From the NCBI RefSeq assembly GCF_014836555.1, contig NZ_JACSQQ010000001.1:186842-238634 (forward strand): DNA of 51,793 nt. The letters run 5' to 3'. This document shows positions 9,101-17,305 of the stretch, in pieces (the first letter of the stretch is position 1; each line of letters starts with the position of its first letter). Under the pieces are notes generated by a model. It was not told the DNA's origin. It saw only the letters and a program-made list of their open reading frames with translations, and ran no database searches. The translations under genes were made by a program, and so were the position numbers. Source of the stretch: Oerskovia rustica. Lineage in GTDB: Bacteria > Actinomycetota > Actinomycetes > Actinomycetales > Cellulomonadaceae.

Positions 9101-9651
9101 CCGAGGAGGTTGACGTTGAGCGCGTACCCCTCGGCACGCGTGCGCGCGAGGTGCCTGCCGAGCCCCGGGCCGGCGTCGGCCACGAGGTGACCGACGAGCT
9201 GGCGCAGGCGGATCCGCGCGGCGGGCACGACGACCTTCGGCAGGACCGGGGCCATGCGGGCGCCGAGACGCAGCAGCGCGGTGTCGACCGGGCCGAGGAA
9301 GCCCTTCGCGCCGCCGGCGAGGTCGCCCAGGAGCCCGAGCTCGTGCGCGGCGACCTGGACGTCCTGGGGGCGGGCGACGTTGTCGACGAAACGCACCGCG
9401 AGCTCGAGGCCCGCAGGGTCGGACACGAGGGCGCCGAGGCGCTCGGCGGTCCTGCGCTCGCGCGCCCCCTCCGAGGCCGCGGCCGCGGCGGCGATCCAGC
9501 TGCGGGCGAGGCGCGCGGCGTCGTCGGCCAGGGCCTCGATCGGGGTGTCGGTCTGGACGTCGACGCTGGTCAGGGGCGAGGAGGCACCGGCTCGTGACCG
9601 GTCGTCCGCGCGTGGAGCACCCGCTGGGGCGCTCGAGTCGTGGCTGCTCAT
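6118..9651 (-). CDS. putA: Bifunctional proline dehydrogenase / L-glutamate-gamma-semialdehyde dehydrogenase
   Basis: 1177 aa, both steps of proline oxidation to glutamate. The N-terminal half is a FAD-dependent proline dehydrogenase barrel (roughly residues 80-460, motifs LNLDMEEY, RLVKGANLAMEK, GVASHNLFH). The C-terminal half is an aldehyde dehydrogenase (roughly 530-1010) with the catalytic Cys near 803 (GHAGQKCSA) and the Glu near 765 (AETSGKN), followed by an extension of about 160 residues. The N-terminal DNA-binding domain of E. coli PutA is absent, so regulation must come from another protein; the divergent PAS-AraC gene is the obvious candidate. The GGAGG directly abuts the ATG with no spacer, which is unusual. 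The aldo/keto reductase and glutamate dehydrogenase lie nearby. Confidence 0.96.
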   Translation of the reverse strand: MSSHDSSAPAGAPRADDRSRAGASSPLTSVDVQTDTPIEALADDAARLARSWIAAAAAASEGARERRTAERLGALVSDPAGLELAVRFVDNVARPQDVQVAAHELGLLGDLAGGAKGFLGPVDTALLRLGARMAPVLPKVVVPAARIRLRQLVGHLVADAGPGLGRHLARTRAEGYALNVNLLGEAVLGEDEAQARLARTIALVERPDVDYVSVKVSSVASQLVTWDLEGSRDRVVERLLPLYRAARDHGVFLNLDMEEYRDLALTTEVFRAVLGREEFRGLEAGIVLQAYLPDALGALDGITAFATERVAAGGAPVKVRLVKGANLAMEKVEAELHGWAQAPYPTKPDVDANYVRLVDHALRAPRTDAVRIGVASHNLFHVALAILVARARGVAHALDVEMLQGMAPGEARAVRDEVARDAGRVVLYTPVVAREDFDVAISYLVRRLEENAAEQNFLHAMFAPSDHPSDHSSDTAMDRQEAAYRASVELGTRYSAADVTPRRQARDAVGHVAGERFTNAADTDPAVAASRAWAARIVGPDSGFVPAQSPEVASTDQVDDVVARAGRATAAWAQVAPADRARALRAVAARLEEARTDLVTAMVHEPGKTVGEADPEVSEAVDFASYYAQSAEALDQVPGASFTPHGVTLVTPPWNFPVAIPVGGIVAALAAGSAVIAKPAPATPRCLEVAVDAIHAGLADAVADAAAGSTLTAESVRDVVQLSRVPDGDLGRHLVTHEGVARVILTGAIETAQMFASWRPGLDVLAETSGKNAIVVTPSADLDLAAADVVRSAFGHAGQKCSAASLVILVGSVGDQRTETGRRFSVQLVDAVRSLAVGPATDVSTTMGPLTEAPGDKLLRALTTLEPGEQWLVAPRRLDAAGRSWTPGLRSGVAPGSFFHLTEAFGPVLGVMTAATLDEAIELQNAVSFGLTGGIHSLDDTEVDTWLDRVQVGNAYVNRVITGAIVQRQSFGGWKRSAVGPGAKAGGPNYVAELGTWSDAVAAGAEGGAPDAGAVPARETSPEAWLAWARADDARWWAHEFAVEHDPSALHVESNVFRYRPIDVLTVRVGDGAAPVEVERVLSAARTAGVPVVVSRADGQSAVSHEAFAAAVARGEVTGRVRVVGSAPGLREAAAGHVGDVTVLDHPVLASGRRELLTVLREQAISRTMHRFGHVTR

Positions 9652-9688
9652 CCTCCTAGCGTGCCTCCGTTGCTGACGCTTCGTCTTG

Positions 9689-9694
9689 TACGAT
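9689..9694 (+). promoter_or_regulatory. -10 element of the PAS-AraC regulator gene
   Basis: TACGAT (TAnnnT) ends ten bases before the ATG at 9705, which would give a leader of only a few bases. The gap to putA is just 53 bases, so the two divergent promoters must overlap, and a regulator bound here could control both. Confidence 0.4.
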
Positions 9695-9704
9695 CCGGGC
9701 TGTC

Positions 9705-10472
9705 ATGGCATCGCTTCCGGACAAGTCCACCCCACCACGCACCTGGCCAGACGGCGAGGCGCTGCTCGCTGCCCTCAGCCCCGCGATGGTCGACCTCATG
9801 GACGAGCTCTCGTCGACCATGTTCTGCGCCAAGGACGTCACGGGCCGGTACGTGCTGGTCAACCGGGTCTTCGTGGCCCGCACCAACGAGCGCTCGCGCC
9901 GCGCGGTCCTCGGCAAGCGCGCCACCGACCTGTTCGTGCCACAGCTCGCCGAGCGCTACGACCAGCAGGACGCCGAAGTCCTGCGCACGGGCCGTCCGCT
10001 GCGCAACGAGCTCGAGCTCATCCGCCGCCTGGGCGGCACGCCCGGCTGGTTCCTCACGTCCAAGCTCCCCGTGCACGACGCCGCAGGACACCTCGTGGGG
10101 CTCGTCTCGGTCTCGCAGGACCTGCGCGAGGACGACGCCGACGACGCCTCGATGGACTCGATGGCGCGGCTCGTCGCGGGCATCGAGGAGCGCCTGGGGC
10201 AGGCGCTCACGGTCGCGGACCTCGCAGCGCTCGCGGGGTGCACGCCCGCGGTGCTCGACCGCCGCGTGCGGCGCGTGTTCTCGCTCAGCCCGCGCCAGCT
10301 CGTGCTCCGCGCCCGGGTCGACCGGGCGGCCGAGCTGCTCGTGGGCTCCGACTCCCCCATCGCCGAGATCGCGGTCGTCACGGGCTTCTACGACCAGCCC
10401 GCGTTCACCCGGACCTTCGCGCGCCTGACGGGCGAGACGCCGTCGTCGTTCCGGCGCAGGGCTCGGCGGTAG
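9705..10472 (+). CDS. PAS domain plus AraC-type DNA-binding regulator
   Basis: 255 aa. Residues about 28-140 form a PAS sensor domain (FCAKDVTGRYVLVNRVF, then GWFLTSKLPVHDAAGHLVGL); residues about 160-255 are an AraC/XylS double helix-turn-helix with the typical ending FYDQPAFTRTF followed by RLTGETPSSFRRR. It is divergent from putA with only 53 bases between the starts, and is followed 51 bases later by the aldo/keto reductase. Its position argues that it controls putA in response to proline or a redox signal; the ligand is not identifiable from sequence. Confidence 0.9.
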   Translation: MASLPDKSTPPRTWPDGEALLAALSPAMVDLMDELSSTMFCAKDVTGRYVLVNRVFVARTNERSRRAVLGKRATDLFVPQLAERYDQQDAEVLRTGRPLRNELELIRRLGGTPGWFLTSKLPVHDAAGHLVGLVSVSQDLREDDADDASMDSMARLVAGIEERLGQALTVADLAALAGCTPAVLDRRVRRVFSLSPRQLVLRARVDRAAELLVGSDSPIAEIAVVTGFYDQPAFTRTFARLTGETPSSFRRRARR

Positions 10473-10523
10473 GTCGGCTTTCCGGCTCGCGCTCCCGCGC
10501 CGCCCGTGCCAAGACTGGGAACC

Positions 10524-11294
10524 ATGACCTCGATCCCCACCGCCGCCCTGCCCGGCGGCGACATCCCCCTGCTCGGCCTCGGCACCTGGCAGTCCGAGGG
10601 CGACGACTGCTACCGCGCGGTGCGCCACGCGCTCGACGTCGGGTACCGGCACATCGACACCGCGACCATGTACGGCAACGAGGAGCAGGTGGGCCGGGCG
10701 CTCGCCGCGTCCGGCGTGCCGCGCGGGGACGTGTTCCTCACGACCAAGCTGCGCCCCGCGGACGTCGGGCGTGAGCACGAGACCCTCGCGCAGTCGTTGC
10801 GCCTGCTCGGCACCGACTACCTGGACCTGTGGCTGATCCACTGGCCACCGTCGGGCGACGCCTCCCCCTGGGTGTGGGCCGAGATGCTCGGGGCGCGCAA
10901 CGTGGGACTCGTGCGGTCGGTCGGGGTGTCGAACTACTCGGTGGACCAGCTCGACGTCCTGTCCGAGCAGACGGGCGAGACGCCCGCGGTCAACCAGATC
11001 CCCTGGGGCCCGGACGACTACGACGCGCAGGTCGTCGAGCAGCACGCCAAGCGCGGCGTGGTGCTCGAGGGGTACAGCCCGTTCAAGCGCACGAACCTCG
11101 ACTCACCCGCCCTGCAGGCGGTCGCGAGGGCCCACGGGGTCAGCACCGCACAGGTCGTCGTGCGCTGGCACCTGGACCACGGATTCGTCGTGATCCCCAA
11201 GTCGGTGACCCCGGCCCGGATCGAGGCGAACTTCGACGTCACGGGCTTCTCGCTGAGCCCCGACGAGCTCGCGAGCATCGACACGCTCGGGTGA
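10524..11294 (+). CDS. Aldo/keto reductase
   Basis: 256 aa NADPH-dependent oxidoreductase of the AKR (2,5-diketo-gluconate reductase-like) family. The catalytic-tetrad motifs are present: DTATMYGNE (Asp, Tyr), TTKLRP (Lys) and WLIHWPP (His), with the cofactor-binding PKSVTPARIEANF near the C-terminus. ATG 10524 gives the standard N-terminus; a GTG six codons upstream (10506) is in frame but adds nothing conserved. An AAGACT hexamer ends seven bases before the ATG, a weak leaderless signature. The substrate is unknown; it lies between the proline regulator and glutamate dehydrogenase. Confidence 0.9.
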   Translation: MTSIPTAALPGGDIPLLGLGTWQSEGDDCYRAVRHALDVGYRHIDTATMYGNEEQVGRALAASGVPRGDVFLTTKLRPADVGREHETLAQSLRLLGTDYLDLWLIHWPPSGDASPWVWAEMLGARNVGLVRSVGVSNYSVDQLDVLSEQTGETPAVNQIPWGPDDYDAQVVEQHAKRGVVLEGYSPFKRTNLDSPALQAVARAHGVSTAQVVVRWHLDHGFVVIPKSVTPARIEANFDVTGFSLSPDELASIDTLG

Positions 11295-11334
11295 CGATCC
11301 GGCGGGCGACGTGAAACGGGCCCCGACCTGGCGG

Positions 11335-11370
11335 TACGTTGGACGGGCACGGTCCCTCACCTCGGGACCG
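11335..11370 (+). promoter_or_regulatory. Possible promoter and 5' hairpin of glutamate dehydrogenase
   Basis: A -10-like TACGTT (11335-11340) is followed by a perfect 7-bp hairpin (CGGTCCC at 11350-11356, GGGACCG at 11364-11370) that would fold near the start of the transcript, 26 bases before the GTG at 11397. It may be an operator or a leader structure; no convincing -35 was seen. Confidence 0.35.
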
Positions 11371-11396
11371 GAAAACCCTCATCACCCGGAGGAAGA

Positions 11397-12710
11397 GTGA
11401 CGACGACGTCAACGCCGCCCACCAGCGGTCCCACCCAGGCCGGATCCACCGCCGAGCCCCCCCACCAGAAGGCCTCGGCCCTCGCGACGGCCCACAGCCA
11501 GCTCGCGAACGCGGTCGAGATCCTCGGGTACGACCCGGGCCTGCACGAGATGCTCGCGACCCCGCGCCGCGAGGTCAACGTCTCGGTCCCGCTGCGTCGC
11601 GACAGCGGCGAGATCGTGCTGTTCCGCGGCTACCGCGTGCAGCACAACGTCTCGCGCGGCCCCGGCAAGGGCGGGCTGCGGTACCACCCGAGCGTCGACA
11701 TCGACGAGGTGCGCGCGCTCGCCATGTGGATGACCTGGAAGTGTGCCGTCGTGGACCTGCCGTACGGCGGCGCCAAGGGGGGCGTGTCGATCGACCCGCG
11801 CCAGTACACGCAGGCCGAGCTCGAGCGCGTGACCCGCCGGTACACGAGCGAGATCATGCCCGTGATCGGCCCCGAGCGGGACATCATGGCCCCCGACATG
11901 GGGACCAACGAGCAGACCATGGCATGGGTCATGGACACCTACTCGGTCAACCAGGGGTACACGATCCCGGGCGTCGTGACGGGCAAGCCGATCCCCGTGG
12001 GCGGCTCGCTCGGGCGCACCACGGCGACGTCGCAGGGCGTGGTCCACACGACCAAGGCCGCGCTCGCCGAGGCGGGGCTCGAGCTCTCGGACGCGTCGGT
12101 CGCGGTCCAGGGCTTCGGCAAGGTGGGCTCGCACGCCGCCGCGATCCTCGCGGGCCAGGGCGCCCGGGTGGTCGCGGTGAGCGACCAGTACGGCGGCATC
12201 CACGACGAGGACGGGCTCGACGTCGCCGCGCTGTTCCGGCACGTCGCCGAGACCGGGACGGTGGTCGGCTTCGAGGACGCCGAGCCGATCGACAACCACG
12301 CGCTGCTCGCGCTGCCCGTGGACGTCCTCATCCCCGCGGCCGTGGAGGGCGTGCTCGACGACGAGACCGCGCACACCGTCAAGGCCCGCTGGGTCGTCGA
12401 GGGGGCGAACGGCCCGACCACCGCTGCGGGCGACCGCATCCTCGCCAAGAACGGCGTGACCGTGGTGCCGGACATCCTCGCGAACGCGGGCGGCGTCGTC
12501 GTGTCCTACTTCGAGTGGGTCCAGGCGAACCAGGCGTACTGGTGGACCGAGCAGGAGATCGGCGAGAAGCTCGAGCACCGCATGCACGTGGCCTACCAGG
12601 GCGTGTCGTCGCTGGCTCGTCGCGAGGAGCTGAGCCTGCGCGACGCCGCGCTCGTCATCGGCATCCAGCGCACGGCCGAGGCGCACCAGATCCGCGGGCT
12701 CTACCCGTAA
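11397..12710 (+). CDS. gdh: Glutamate dehydrogenase (RocG/GudB type)
   Basis: 437 aa Glu/Leu/Phe/Val dehydrogenase converting glutamate to 2-oxoglutarate and ammonia. GGLRYHP, the catalytic-Lys motif LPYGGAKGG (Lys near 127), APDMGTN and a Rossmann GFGKVGSHAA segment are present. The sequence resembles the catabolic NAD-type RocG/GudB group rather than E. coli GdhA. The GTG start has a strong GGAGGAAG directly upstream. In context it takes the glutamate made by PutA into the TCA cycle. Confidence 0.94.
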   Translation: MTTTSTPPTSGPTQAGSTAEPPHQKASALATAHSQLANAVEILGYDPGLHEMLATPRREVNVSVPLRRDSGEIVLFRGYRVQHNVSRGPGKGGLRYHPSVDIDEVRALAMWMTWKCAVVDLPYGGAKGGVSIDPRQYTQAELERVTRRYTSEIMPVIGPERDIMAPDMGTNEQTMAWVMDTYSVNQGYTIPGVVTGKPIPVGGSLGRTTATSQGVVHTTKAALAEAGLELSDASVAVQGFGKVGSHAAAILAGQGARVVAVSDQYGGIHDEDGLDVAALFRHVAETGTVVGFEDAEPIDNHALLALPVDVLIPAAVEGVLDDETAHTVKARWVVEGANGPTTAAGDRILAKNGVTVVPDILANAGGVVVSYFEWVQANQAYWWTEQEIGEKLEHRMHVAYQGVSSLARREELSLRDAALVIGIQRTAEAHQIRGLYP

Positions 12711-12729
12711 CGTCGCCCTCGACCTGGGC

Positions 12730-12760
12730 AGGGCGGTCCCCGCGAGGCGAGGGCCGCCCT
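12730..12760 (+). terminator. Hairpin terminator after glutamate dehydrogenase
   Basis: Inverted repeat with arms AGGGCGG(T)CCC and GGGCCGCCCT, ten base pairs plus one bulged T and a ten-base loop. It begins 20 bases after the stop and lies in the convergent gap before the TspO-like gene. Confidence 0.75.
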
Positions 12761-12825
12761 GTCGCACGTCCTGGCCCGGCACTCCGGGGCCCTGGGCGAG
12801 ACCTGTCCTGCCCGACGGCGCCGCG

Positions 12826-13662
12826 TCAGCCCCGGCGCGCGCGCAGGGTGGTCACGACGGGGGCCAGGATCGCGACGCCCGCGGCGATGCCGGCCGCGAC
12901 CGCGACGGTGCCGTCGACGAGGGGGCCGTTCGCACGGCCGTAGGCGATCCAGCCGAGCCCCCAGGCCATGGCCAGCCCGATCGTGATCGCGACCACGGGC
13001 CTGCGCGCCGCGAAGAGGGCGTAGGCGACGGCCAGGACCGCGCCGGCTGCGACGACGAGCACACCCCAGGCGGTCGCGCCGAGACCCGCCTCGCCCACGC
13101 CCGCGTCGGTGAGCGCGGCGGCGACGTTCGCGAGCGTGGCCACGCTGGCCCAGCCCAGGTAGAGGCCGACCGTGCCGTCCAGGACGACGGACTGGACGCC
13201 GCTCGTGGGCGGGGTGCGCACGAGCCGCACGAGGATCACGGCGAGCACCGCGACGAGCACGCCGATCACGACGACGCTTAGCGGCAGGACGCCCGTCTGG
13301 ACCACGCCGATCCATGCGGCGTTGAGCAGCATCGAGGCCAGGACCCACCACGACACGGACCGCAGGCGGGGATCGGTGGCCTGGCGCGGGAGCGCCTGGT
13401 AGACCGCGAAGACCGCGAGCCCCAGGTAGATCACCGACCAGATGGAGAACGCGGGGCCGTCGGGCGCCACGGGGGTCGCGTCGGCGGCGAGGGCTCCCCC
13501 GGCGGCGTCCTGGATCGCCTGGCCGCCAAACGCTCCGGAGCCGAACGCTGCGCCGACGATCGCGACCGCCGCCCCGACGAGGACCGTGACCTGGCGGACC
13601 CGGTCGGCGGTCGCGGGGGCGGCGGCGGGCTGGGCTGACGTGGTTGCTCGGGTGCTGCTCAT
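12826..13662 (-). CDS. TspO-like (tryptophan-rich sensory) integral membrane protein
   Basis: 278 aa, about eight hydrophobic segments. The FSIWSVIYLGLAVFAVYQ stretch near residue 72 and the LLNAAWIGVV segment resemble the long actinobacterial proteins annotated as tryptophan-rich sensory proteins, distant relatives of TspO/PBR, which bind tetrapyrroles in the 160 aa classic form. ATG 13662 has a CATGCT hexamer ending six bases upstream and no strong ribosome site. The neighbouring hemQ and ferrochelatase genes fit a tetrapyrrole connection, but this is inference. Confidence 0.7.
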   Translation of the reverse strand: MSSTRATTSAQPAAAPATADRVRQVTVLVGAAVAIVGAAFGSGAFGGQAIQDAAGGALAADATPVAPDGPAFSIWSVIYLGLAVFAVYQALPRQATDPRLRSVSWWVLASMLLNAAWIGVVQTGVLPLSVVVIGVLVAVLAVILVRLVRTPPTSGVQSVVLDGTVGLYLGWASVATLANVAAALTDAGVGEAGLGATAWGVLVVAAGAVLAVAYALFAARRPVVAITIGLAMAWGLGWIAYGRANGPLVDGTVAVAAGIAAGVAILAPVVTTLRARRG

Positions 13663-13668
13663 GGTCCC

Positions 13669-13674
13669 AGCATG
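13669..13674 (-). promoter_or_regulatory. -10-like hexamer of the TspO-like gene
   Basis: CATGCT on the minus strand ends exactly six bases before the ATG at 13662. It matches TAnnnT at the conserved A and T only, so it is a weak member of the leaderless set. Confidence 0.35.
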
Positions 13675-13790
13675 CCAACCCTCAGCATGCTGAGCATCTC
13701 GTGCGCATCCCGCTGGCGCCGGGCGCCCTCGACCGGTTACGCTCCGGCGCCAGCAGATCGCCGCGACGCGGCCCGCCGTCGGAGAACCAC

Positions 13791-14081
13791 ATGAACAGCA
13801 TGCTGCGAGCGGCGCTCGGCGCGCTCGTCCACGTCCTGGCCCCCGGGGCCGAGACGTCCGGCGACAGCGCGGGGTCGGCGGCATCGGCAACGGGATCGGC
13901 AGAGCCCACCGCGACGGCCGACCGGACCTTCGCCGAGCAGCAGTACCTCGCCCCGGCGTGGGAGCACGGCCACGTGCCGCTGTCGGTCGACCTGTTCGGG
14001 GCGCTGGGCCGCCTCCTCGACGCCCGCGCCCCCGGGGACGTCCGGGACGCCCCGGAGACGCGAGGTCAGGACAGCGGCTGA
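13791..14081 (+). CDS. Small hypothetical protein
   Basis: 96 aa open frame beginning [19 protein letters not shown], with GGAG positioned seven bases before the ATG. The first 20 residues are mildly hydrophobic, the middle is Ser/Ala/Thr-rich, and the end ([25 protein letters not shown]) looks like a helical domain. It is divergent from the TspO-like gene and overlaps the end of hemQ by 16 bases. No family was recognised. It may be a real small gene or chance coding in high-GC DNA. Confidence 0.35.
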   Translation: MNSMLRAALGALVHVLAPGAETSGDSAGSAASATGSAEPTATADRTFAEQQYLAPAWEHGHVPLSVDLFGALGRLLDARAPGDVRDAPETRGQDSG

Positions 14082-14800
14082 CGCCCCGCCCACTCGATGA
14101 GCGTGGTCCGGGGACCGGTGAAGAACGGCGTCTCCTCGCGCACGTGGCGGCGCGCCTCGGTGGCCCGCAGGTCCCGCATGAGGTCCACGATGCGGTGCAG
14201 CTCCTGGGCCTCGAAGGCCAGCAGCCACTCGTAGTCACCGAGGGCGAACGACGCGACCGTGTTGGCCCGCACGTCCGCGTAGTCGCGAGCCGCCAGACCG
14301 TGGTCGCGCAGCATGGTGCGGCGCTCGGCGTCGGGCAGGAGGTACCAGTCGTACGACCGCACGAACGGGTACACGCACAGGTACGAGCCCGGCTCCTCGT
14401 GCATGAGGAACGCCGGGACGTGCCCGCGGTTGAACTCGGCCGGGCGGTGCAGGGCCGCGTTCGACCAGACCGGCTCGAGGTGGCGGCCGAGCTCGCTCGC
14501 CCGCAGGCGCTGGTAGGCGCCCTGGACGGACTCGATCGTCGGGCCGTGCCACCAGACCATGAGGTCGGCGTCGGAGCGCAGTCCGCCCAGGTCGTACCAG
14601 CCGCGGACCACGAGGTCGCCCTCGACGGCCGCCGGGTCGTCGCCGCCGCCGACCGCGGCGAGCGCGGCCTCGACCATCTCGGTGCGTTCGGCGGCGTCGG
14701 CCGGCAGGGACTCGGCCAGCGCGAAGACCGACCACATCGTGTAGCGGATCGAGTCGTTGATCTGTTCGTGGTCCACGGGGACGCGGTGCGCGTCGTTCAT
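14066..14800 (-). CDS. hemQ: Coproheme decarboxylase (HemQ, chlorite-dismutase-like)
   Basis: 244 aa, the last enzyme of the coproporphyrin-dependent heme pathway of Gram-positives: peroxide-dependent double decarboxylation of coproheme to heme b. Family segments include [46 protein letters not shown], and [17 protein letters not shown] 14800 has AGAGAGG nine bases upstream. It lies 67 bases downstream of the ferrochelatase gene on the same strand, so the last two steps of the pathway form one operon. Confidence 0.94.
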   Translation of the reverse strand: MNDAHRVPVDHEQINDSIRYTMWSVFALAESLPADAAERTEMVEAALAAVGGGDDPAAVEGDLVVRGWYDLGGLRSDADLMVWWHGPTIESVQGAYQRLRASELGRHLEPVWSNAALHRPAEFNRGHVPAFLMHEEPGSYLCVYPFVRSYDWYLLPDAERRTMLRDHGLAARDYADVRANTVASFALGDYEWLLAFEAQELHRIVDLMRDLRATEARRHVREETPFFTGPRTTLIEWAGRQPLS

Positions 14801-14867
14801 CGTCGTGCCTCTCTGGAGTGCGTGCTCCTGGGACGCCGACGTCCCGGGAGTCGTGCGGGTCGTCGGG

Positions 14868-16064
14868 TCAGCGGTGCAGGTCCGTGCTGCACAGCGCGGG
14901 GATGCCGCTGGGCTCCCCGTCGCGGCGCAGGCAGCAGTCCGGTGCGCAGACCGAGCGGAACGCGCCGAGCTCGCCGACCACGGCCTCGGTGAACTTCTCG
15001 TCGCGCGCGATGGCCGCACGCTCGAGGACCAGGTCCACCAGGCCCTTGACGAACGGGGCGCGGGTGCCGACGGTCCCGGCGCGCACGGCGGTGATCCCGA
15101 GGCGCGTCGCGGTCTCCATGGCCTCGGTGTCGAGGTCGTACGCGACCTCCATGTGGTCCGACACGAAGCCGATGGGCGAGAGCACGACGTTCGTGACGTC
15201 GTCGGCGGCCAGCGACTCGAGGTGGTCGTTGACGTCCGGCTCGAGCCACGGCTGCGCGGGCGGCCCCGAGCGCGAGCAGAACGTCAGGTTCCACTCGACC
15301 TCGTGGCCGAGGCGGGTCGAGACCTCCTCCGCGACGACGCGGGCCAGGTCGAGGTGCTGGCGCGAGTAGGTCGCGTGCGAGATGCGCGACGCGGCCTCCA
15401 TGGTCAGCGGGATCGAGTGCGTGACGAACACCAGGCGAGCCTCGCGCACGTCGCCGCCCTTGGCCGCGAGCGCCTCGTACCCCTCGAGCACGGCGTCGAT
15501 GTTCGCCTGCGCGAAGCCGGGGTGGTTGAAGTAGGAGCGCACCTTGTCGAACTGGATGCCGGTCGAGCCGTCGGCTCCGAGCTCGCCTCGGGCGTCGAGC
15601 GTGAGCGCGAGGTCCTCGCGGTACTGGCGGCACCCGGAGTAGGACGAGAAGGCCGAGGTCACGAGGGCGACCACGCGCTGGGCGCCCGTGCCGGCGAGCT
15701 GCTCGACGGCGTCACGCGTGTAGGGCTCCCAGTTGCGGTTGCCCCACACGACGGGCAGGTCGATCCCGCGGTCCGCGAGCTCTTCCTCGAGCGCGGCCTT
15801 GAGGGCGAGGTTCTGCTCGTTGATGGGGCTCTTGCCGCCGAACCCGTAGTAGTGCTCGCCGACCTCCTCGAGACGTTCGTCGGGGATCCCCTTGCCGACC
15901 GTGACGTTGCGCAGGAACGGCACGACGTCCTCGGGCTTGTTGGGTCCTCCGAACGAGTAGAGGAGGAGGGCGTCGTAAGGGCGGACTTCTGCGGCAGCGG
16001 CAGGAGCGGTGCTGGTCCGTGCACCGGTTCCGGCGGCCGTCGTCTGAGGCGAGAACGAGGGCAT
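14868..16064 (-). CDS. cpfC: Coproporphyrin III ferrochelatase
   Basis: 398 aa. It inserts Fe(II) into coproporphyrin III, feeding HemQ next door. The body has the family motifs [36 protein letters not shown] and [19 protein letters not shown]. The C-terminus carries several Cys (CAPDCC and a further Cys 20 residues on), consistent with the [2Fe-2S] cluster known from mycobacterial ferrochelatases. The first 25 residues are a low-complexity Thr/Ala leader. A GATGAT hexamer ends six bases before the ATG, so the mRNA may be leaderless. Confidence 0.94.
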   Translation of the reverse strand: MPSFSPQTTAAGTGARTSTAPAAAAEVRPYDALLLYSFGGPNKPEDVVPFLRNVTVGKGIPDERLEEVGEHYYGFGGKSPINEQNLALKAALEEELADRGIDLPVVWGNRNWEPYTRDAVEQLAGTGAQRVVALVTSAFSSYSGCRQYREDLALTLDARGELGADGSTGIQFDKVRSYFNHPGFAQANIDAVLEGYEALAAKGGDVREARLVFVTHSIPLTMEAASRISHATYSRQHLDLARVVAEEVSTRLGHEVEWNLTFCSRSGPPAQPWLEPDVNDHLESLAADDVTNVVLSPIGFVSDHMEVAYDLDTEAMETATRLGITAVRAGTVGTRAPFVKGLVDLVLERAAIARDEKFTEAVVGELGAFRSVCAPDCCLRRDGEPSGIPALCSTDLHR

Positions 16065-16070
16065 GTCCGC

Positions 16071-16076
16071 ATCATC
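16071..16076 (-). promoter_or_regulatory. -10-like hexamer of the ferrochelatase gene
   Basis: GATGAT on the minus strand ends six bases before the ATG at 16064, and no Shine-Dalgarno sequence is present. The rest of the gap to 16192 holds only a weak 5-bp inverted repeat (TGACG/CGTCA, 16129-16146) that might help terminate the permease operon. Confidence 0.4.
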
Positions 16077-16192
16077 TCAGCCGCACCTGGGGGTTCTTCC
16101 CCGGAGGGCTGCGACGCGGACGTGACATTGACGGGACAGTTCGTCAGAACGACCCTCGCCCTCGCCCGGAGCATGGAACCGCTCCCCCGTGA

Positions 16193-17305
16193 CTACCCCT
16201 TGACCGCTCCCCCGAGCCCCGCGCCCTGCAGGAACGTGCGCTGGAACACGAGGAACAGCAGCACCGGGATGATGGTCGAGATCGCGAGCGCCGCGAGGAA
16301 CACGCCCTTGTCGGTCGTTGCCGCGATCGCGGGCAGGCGCACCGACAGCGGCTGGATCAGGGGGTCCTTGAGGACCAGGAGCGGCCACAGGAAGTCCTTC
16401 CAGCTCGCGATGATCGCGAACACCGACACCACGCCCAGGATGGGCTTGGACATGGGCAGCACGATCGACCAGAACAGCCGGTAGGGGCCGGCCCCGTCGA
16501 CGCGCGCGGCCTCGAAGACCTCGCGCGGCAGGTTGTCGAAGAACCGCTGCACGAGCAGCACGTTGAACGCGCTCGCCCCCGCGGGCAGCCACACGGCCCA
16601 GAAGCTGTTGATGAGCGAGGTGCCCAGCAGCGGCGGGTCCAGGATCGTCAGGTAGAGCGGCACGAGCAGCACGACGGCCGGGATGAACATGGTCGACAGC
16701 ACGGCTGCCTGGACCGCCTTGCCGTAGCGCGGGCGCAGCACCGACAGCGCGTAGCCCGCGGTCGTCGCGACGACCATCTGCACGGCCCACGAGCCCAGCG
16801 CGAGCCAGATCGTGTTGAAGAAGTACTTGCTGACCTGCACCTCGTTCCACGCCTTGTCGAGGTTGTCCCACGCGATGCCGTTCGGGAAGATCGCCATGGG
16901 CGTGCGCAGGATGTCCTGCGTGGGCGTGACCGCGAACTTCGCGAGCAGCAGCATGGGCCCGAGCCCCGCGACCACGAGCAGCACGAGCAGCAGGACGTGC
17001 GTCCCGCCCATCCCGAACCGCACCGAGGGGCGCCGCCAGTCCGCGACGGATACCGCGCCGCGGTCGGCCACGCCGTCCATGGCCCGACGACGCCGCCTGC
17101 GTTCGCGCGCCGCGTCGCCCTCGCGACGGGTCAGGTAGGCCCTCTCGGCGAGCCCCGCCATGGAGCCGCCGCCCTGGGCCGAGACCTCCAGCGGAGAGGG
17201 GTACTCGCCGGGGCGGGCTGCGCCGTCGGGCCCGGCGAGGTCGGGCGTGCTGCCGGGCGTTCCGGGCGGGACGGCGGCGGGACGGTCGGTGCGCGGGGTC
17301 GTCAT
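16193..17305 (-). CDS. Carbohydrate ABC transporter permease (MalG type)
   Basis: 370 aa, last gene of the alpha-glucoside uptake operon. The first 110 residues are a polar, low-complexity cytoplasmic extension rich in Pro, Gly and Arg, well beyond the usual 20-40. Six membrane segments follow, with the EAA loop EAARVDGAGPYRLFW near residue 265. The start lies in the ATGA overlap with the upstream permease stop. It is transcribed together with the binding protein and the GH13 enzyme. Confidence 0.93.
   Translation of the reverse strand: MTTPRTDRPAAVPPGTPGSTPDLAGPDGAARPGEYPSPLEVSAQGGGSMAGLAERAYLTRREGDAARERRRRRRAMDGVADRGAVSVADWRRPSVRFGMGGTHVLLLVLLVVAGLGPMLLLAKFAVTPTQDILRTPMAIFPNGIAWDNLDKAWNEVQVSKYFFNTIWLALGSWAVQMVVATTAGYALSVLRPRYGKAVQAAVLSTMFIPAVVLLVPLYLTILDPPLLGTSLINSFWAVWLPAGASAFNVLLVQRFFDNLPREVFEAARVDGAGPYRLFWSIVLPMSKPILGVVSVFAIIASWKDFLWPLLVLKDPLIQPLSVRLPAIAATTDKGVFLAALAISTIIPVLLFLVFQRTFLQGAGLGGAVKG

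Noticed and set aside
6130-9597. A 1155-codon open frame on the plus strand antisense to putA
   Set aside because: It is Arg/Gly/His-rich with no family motif and mirrors the GC-rich third positions of putA, whose own domains are unmistakable.
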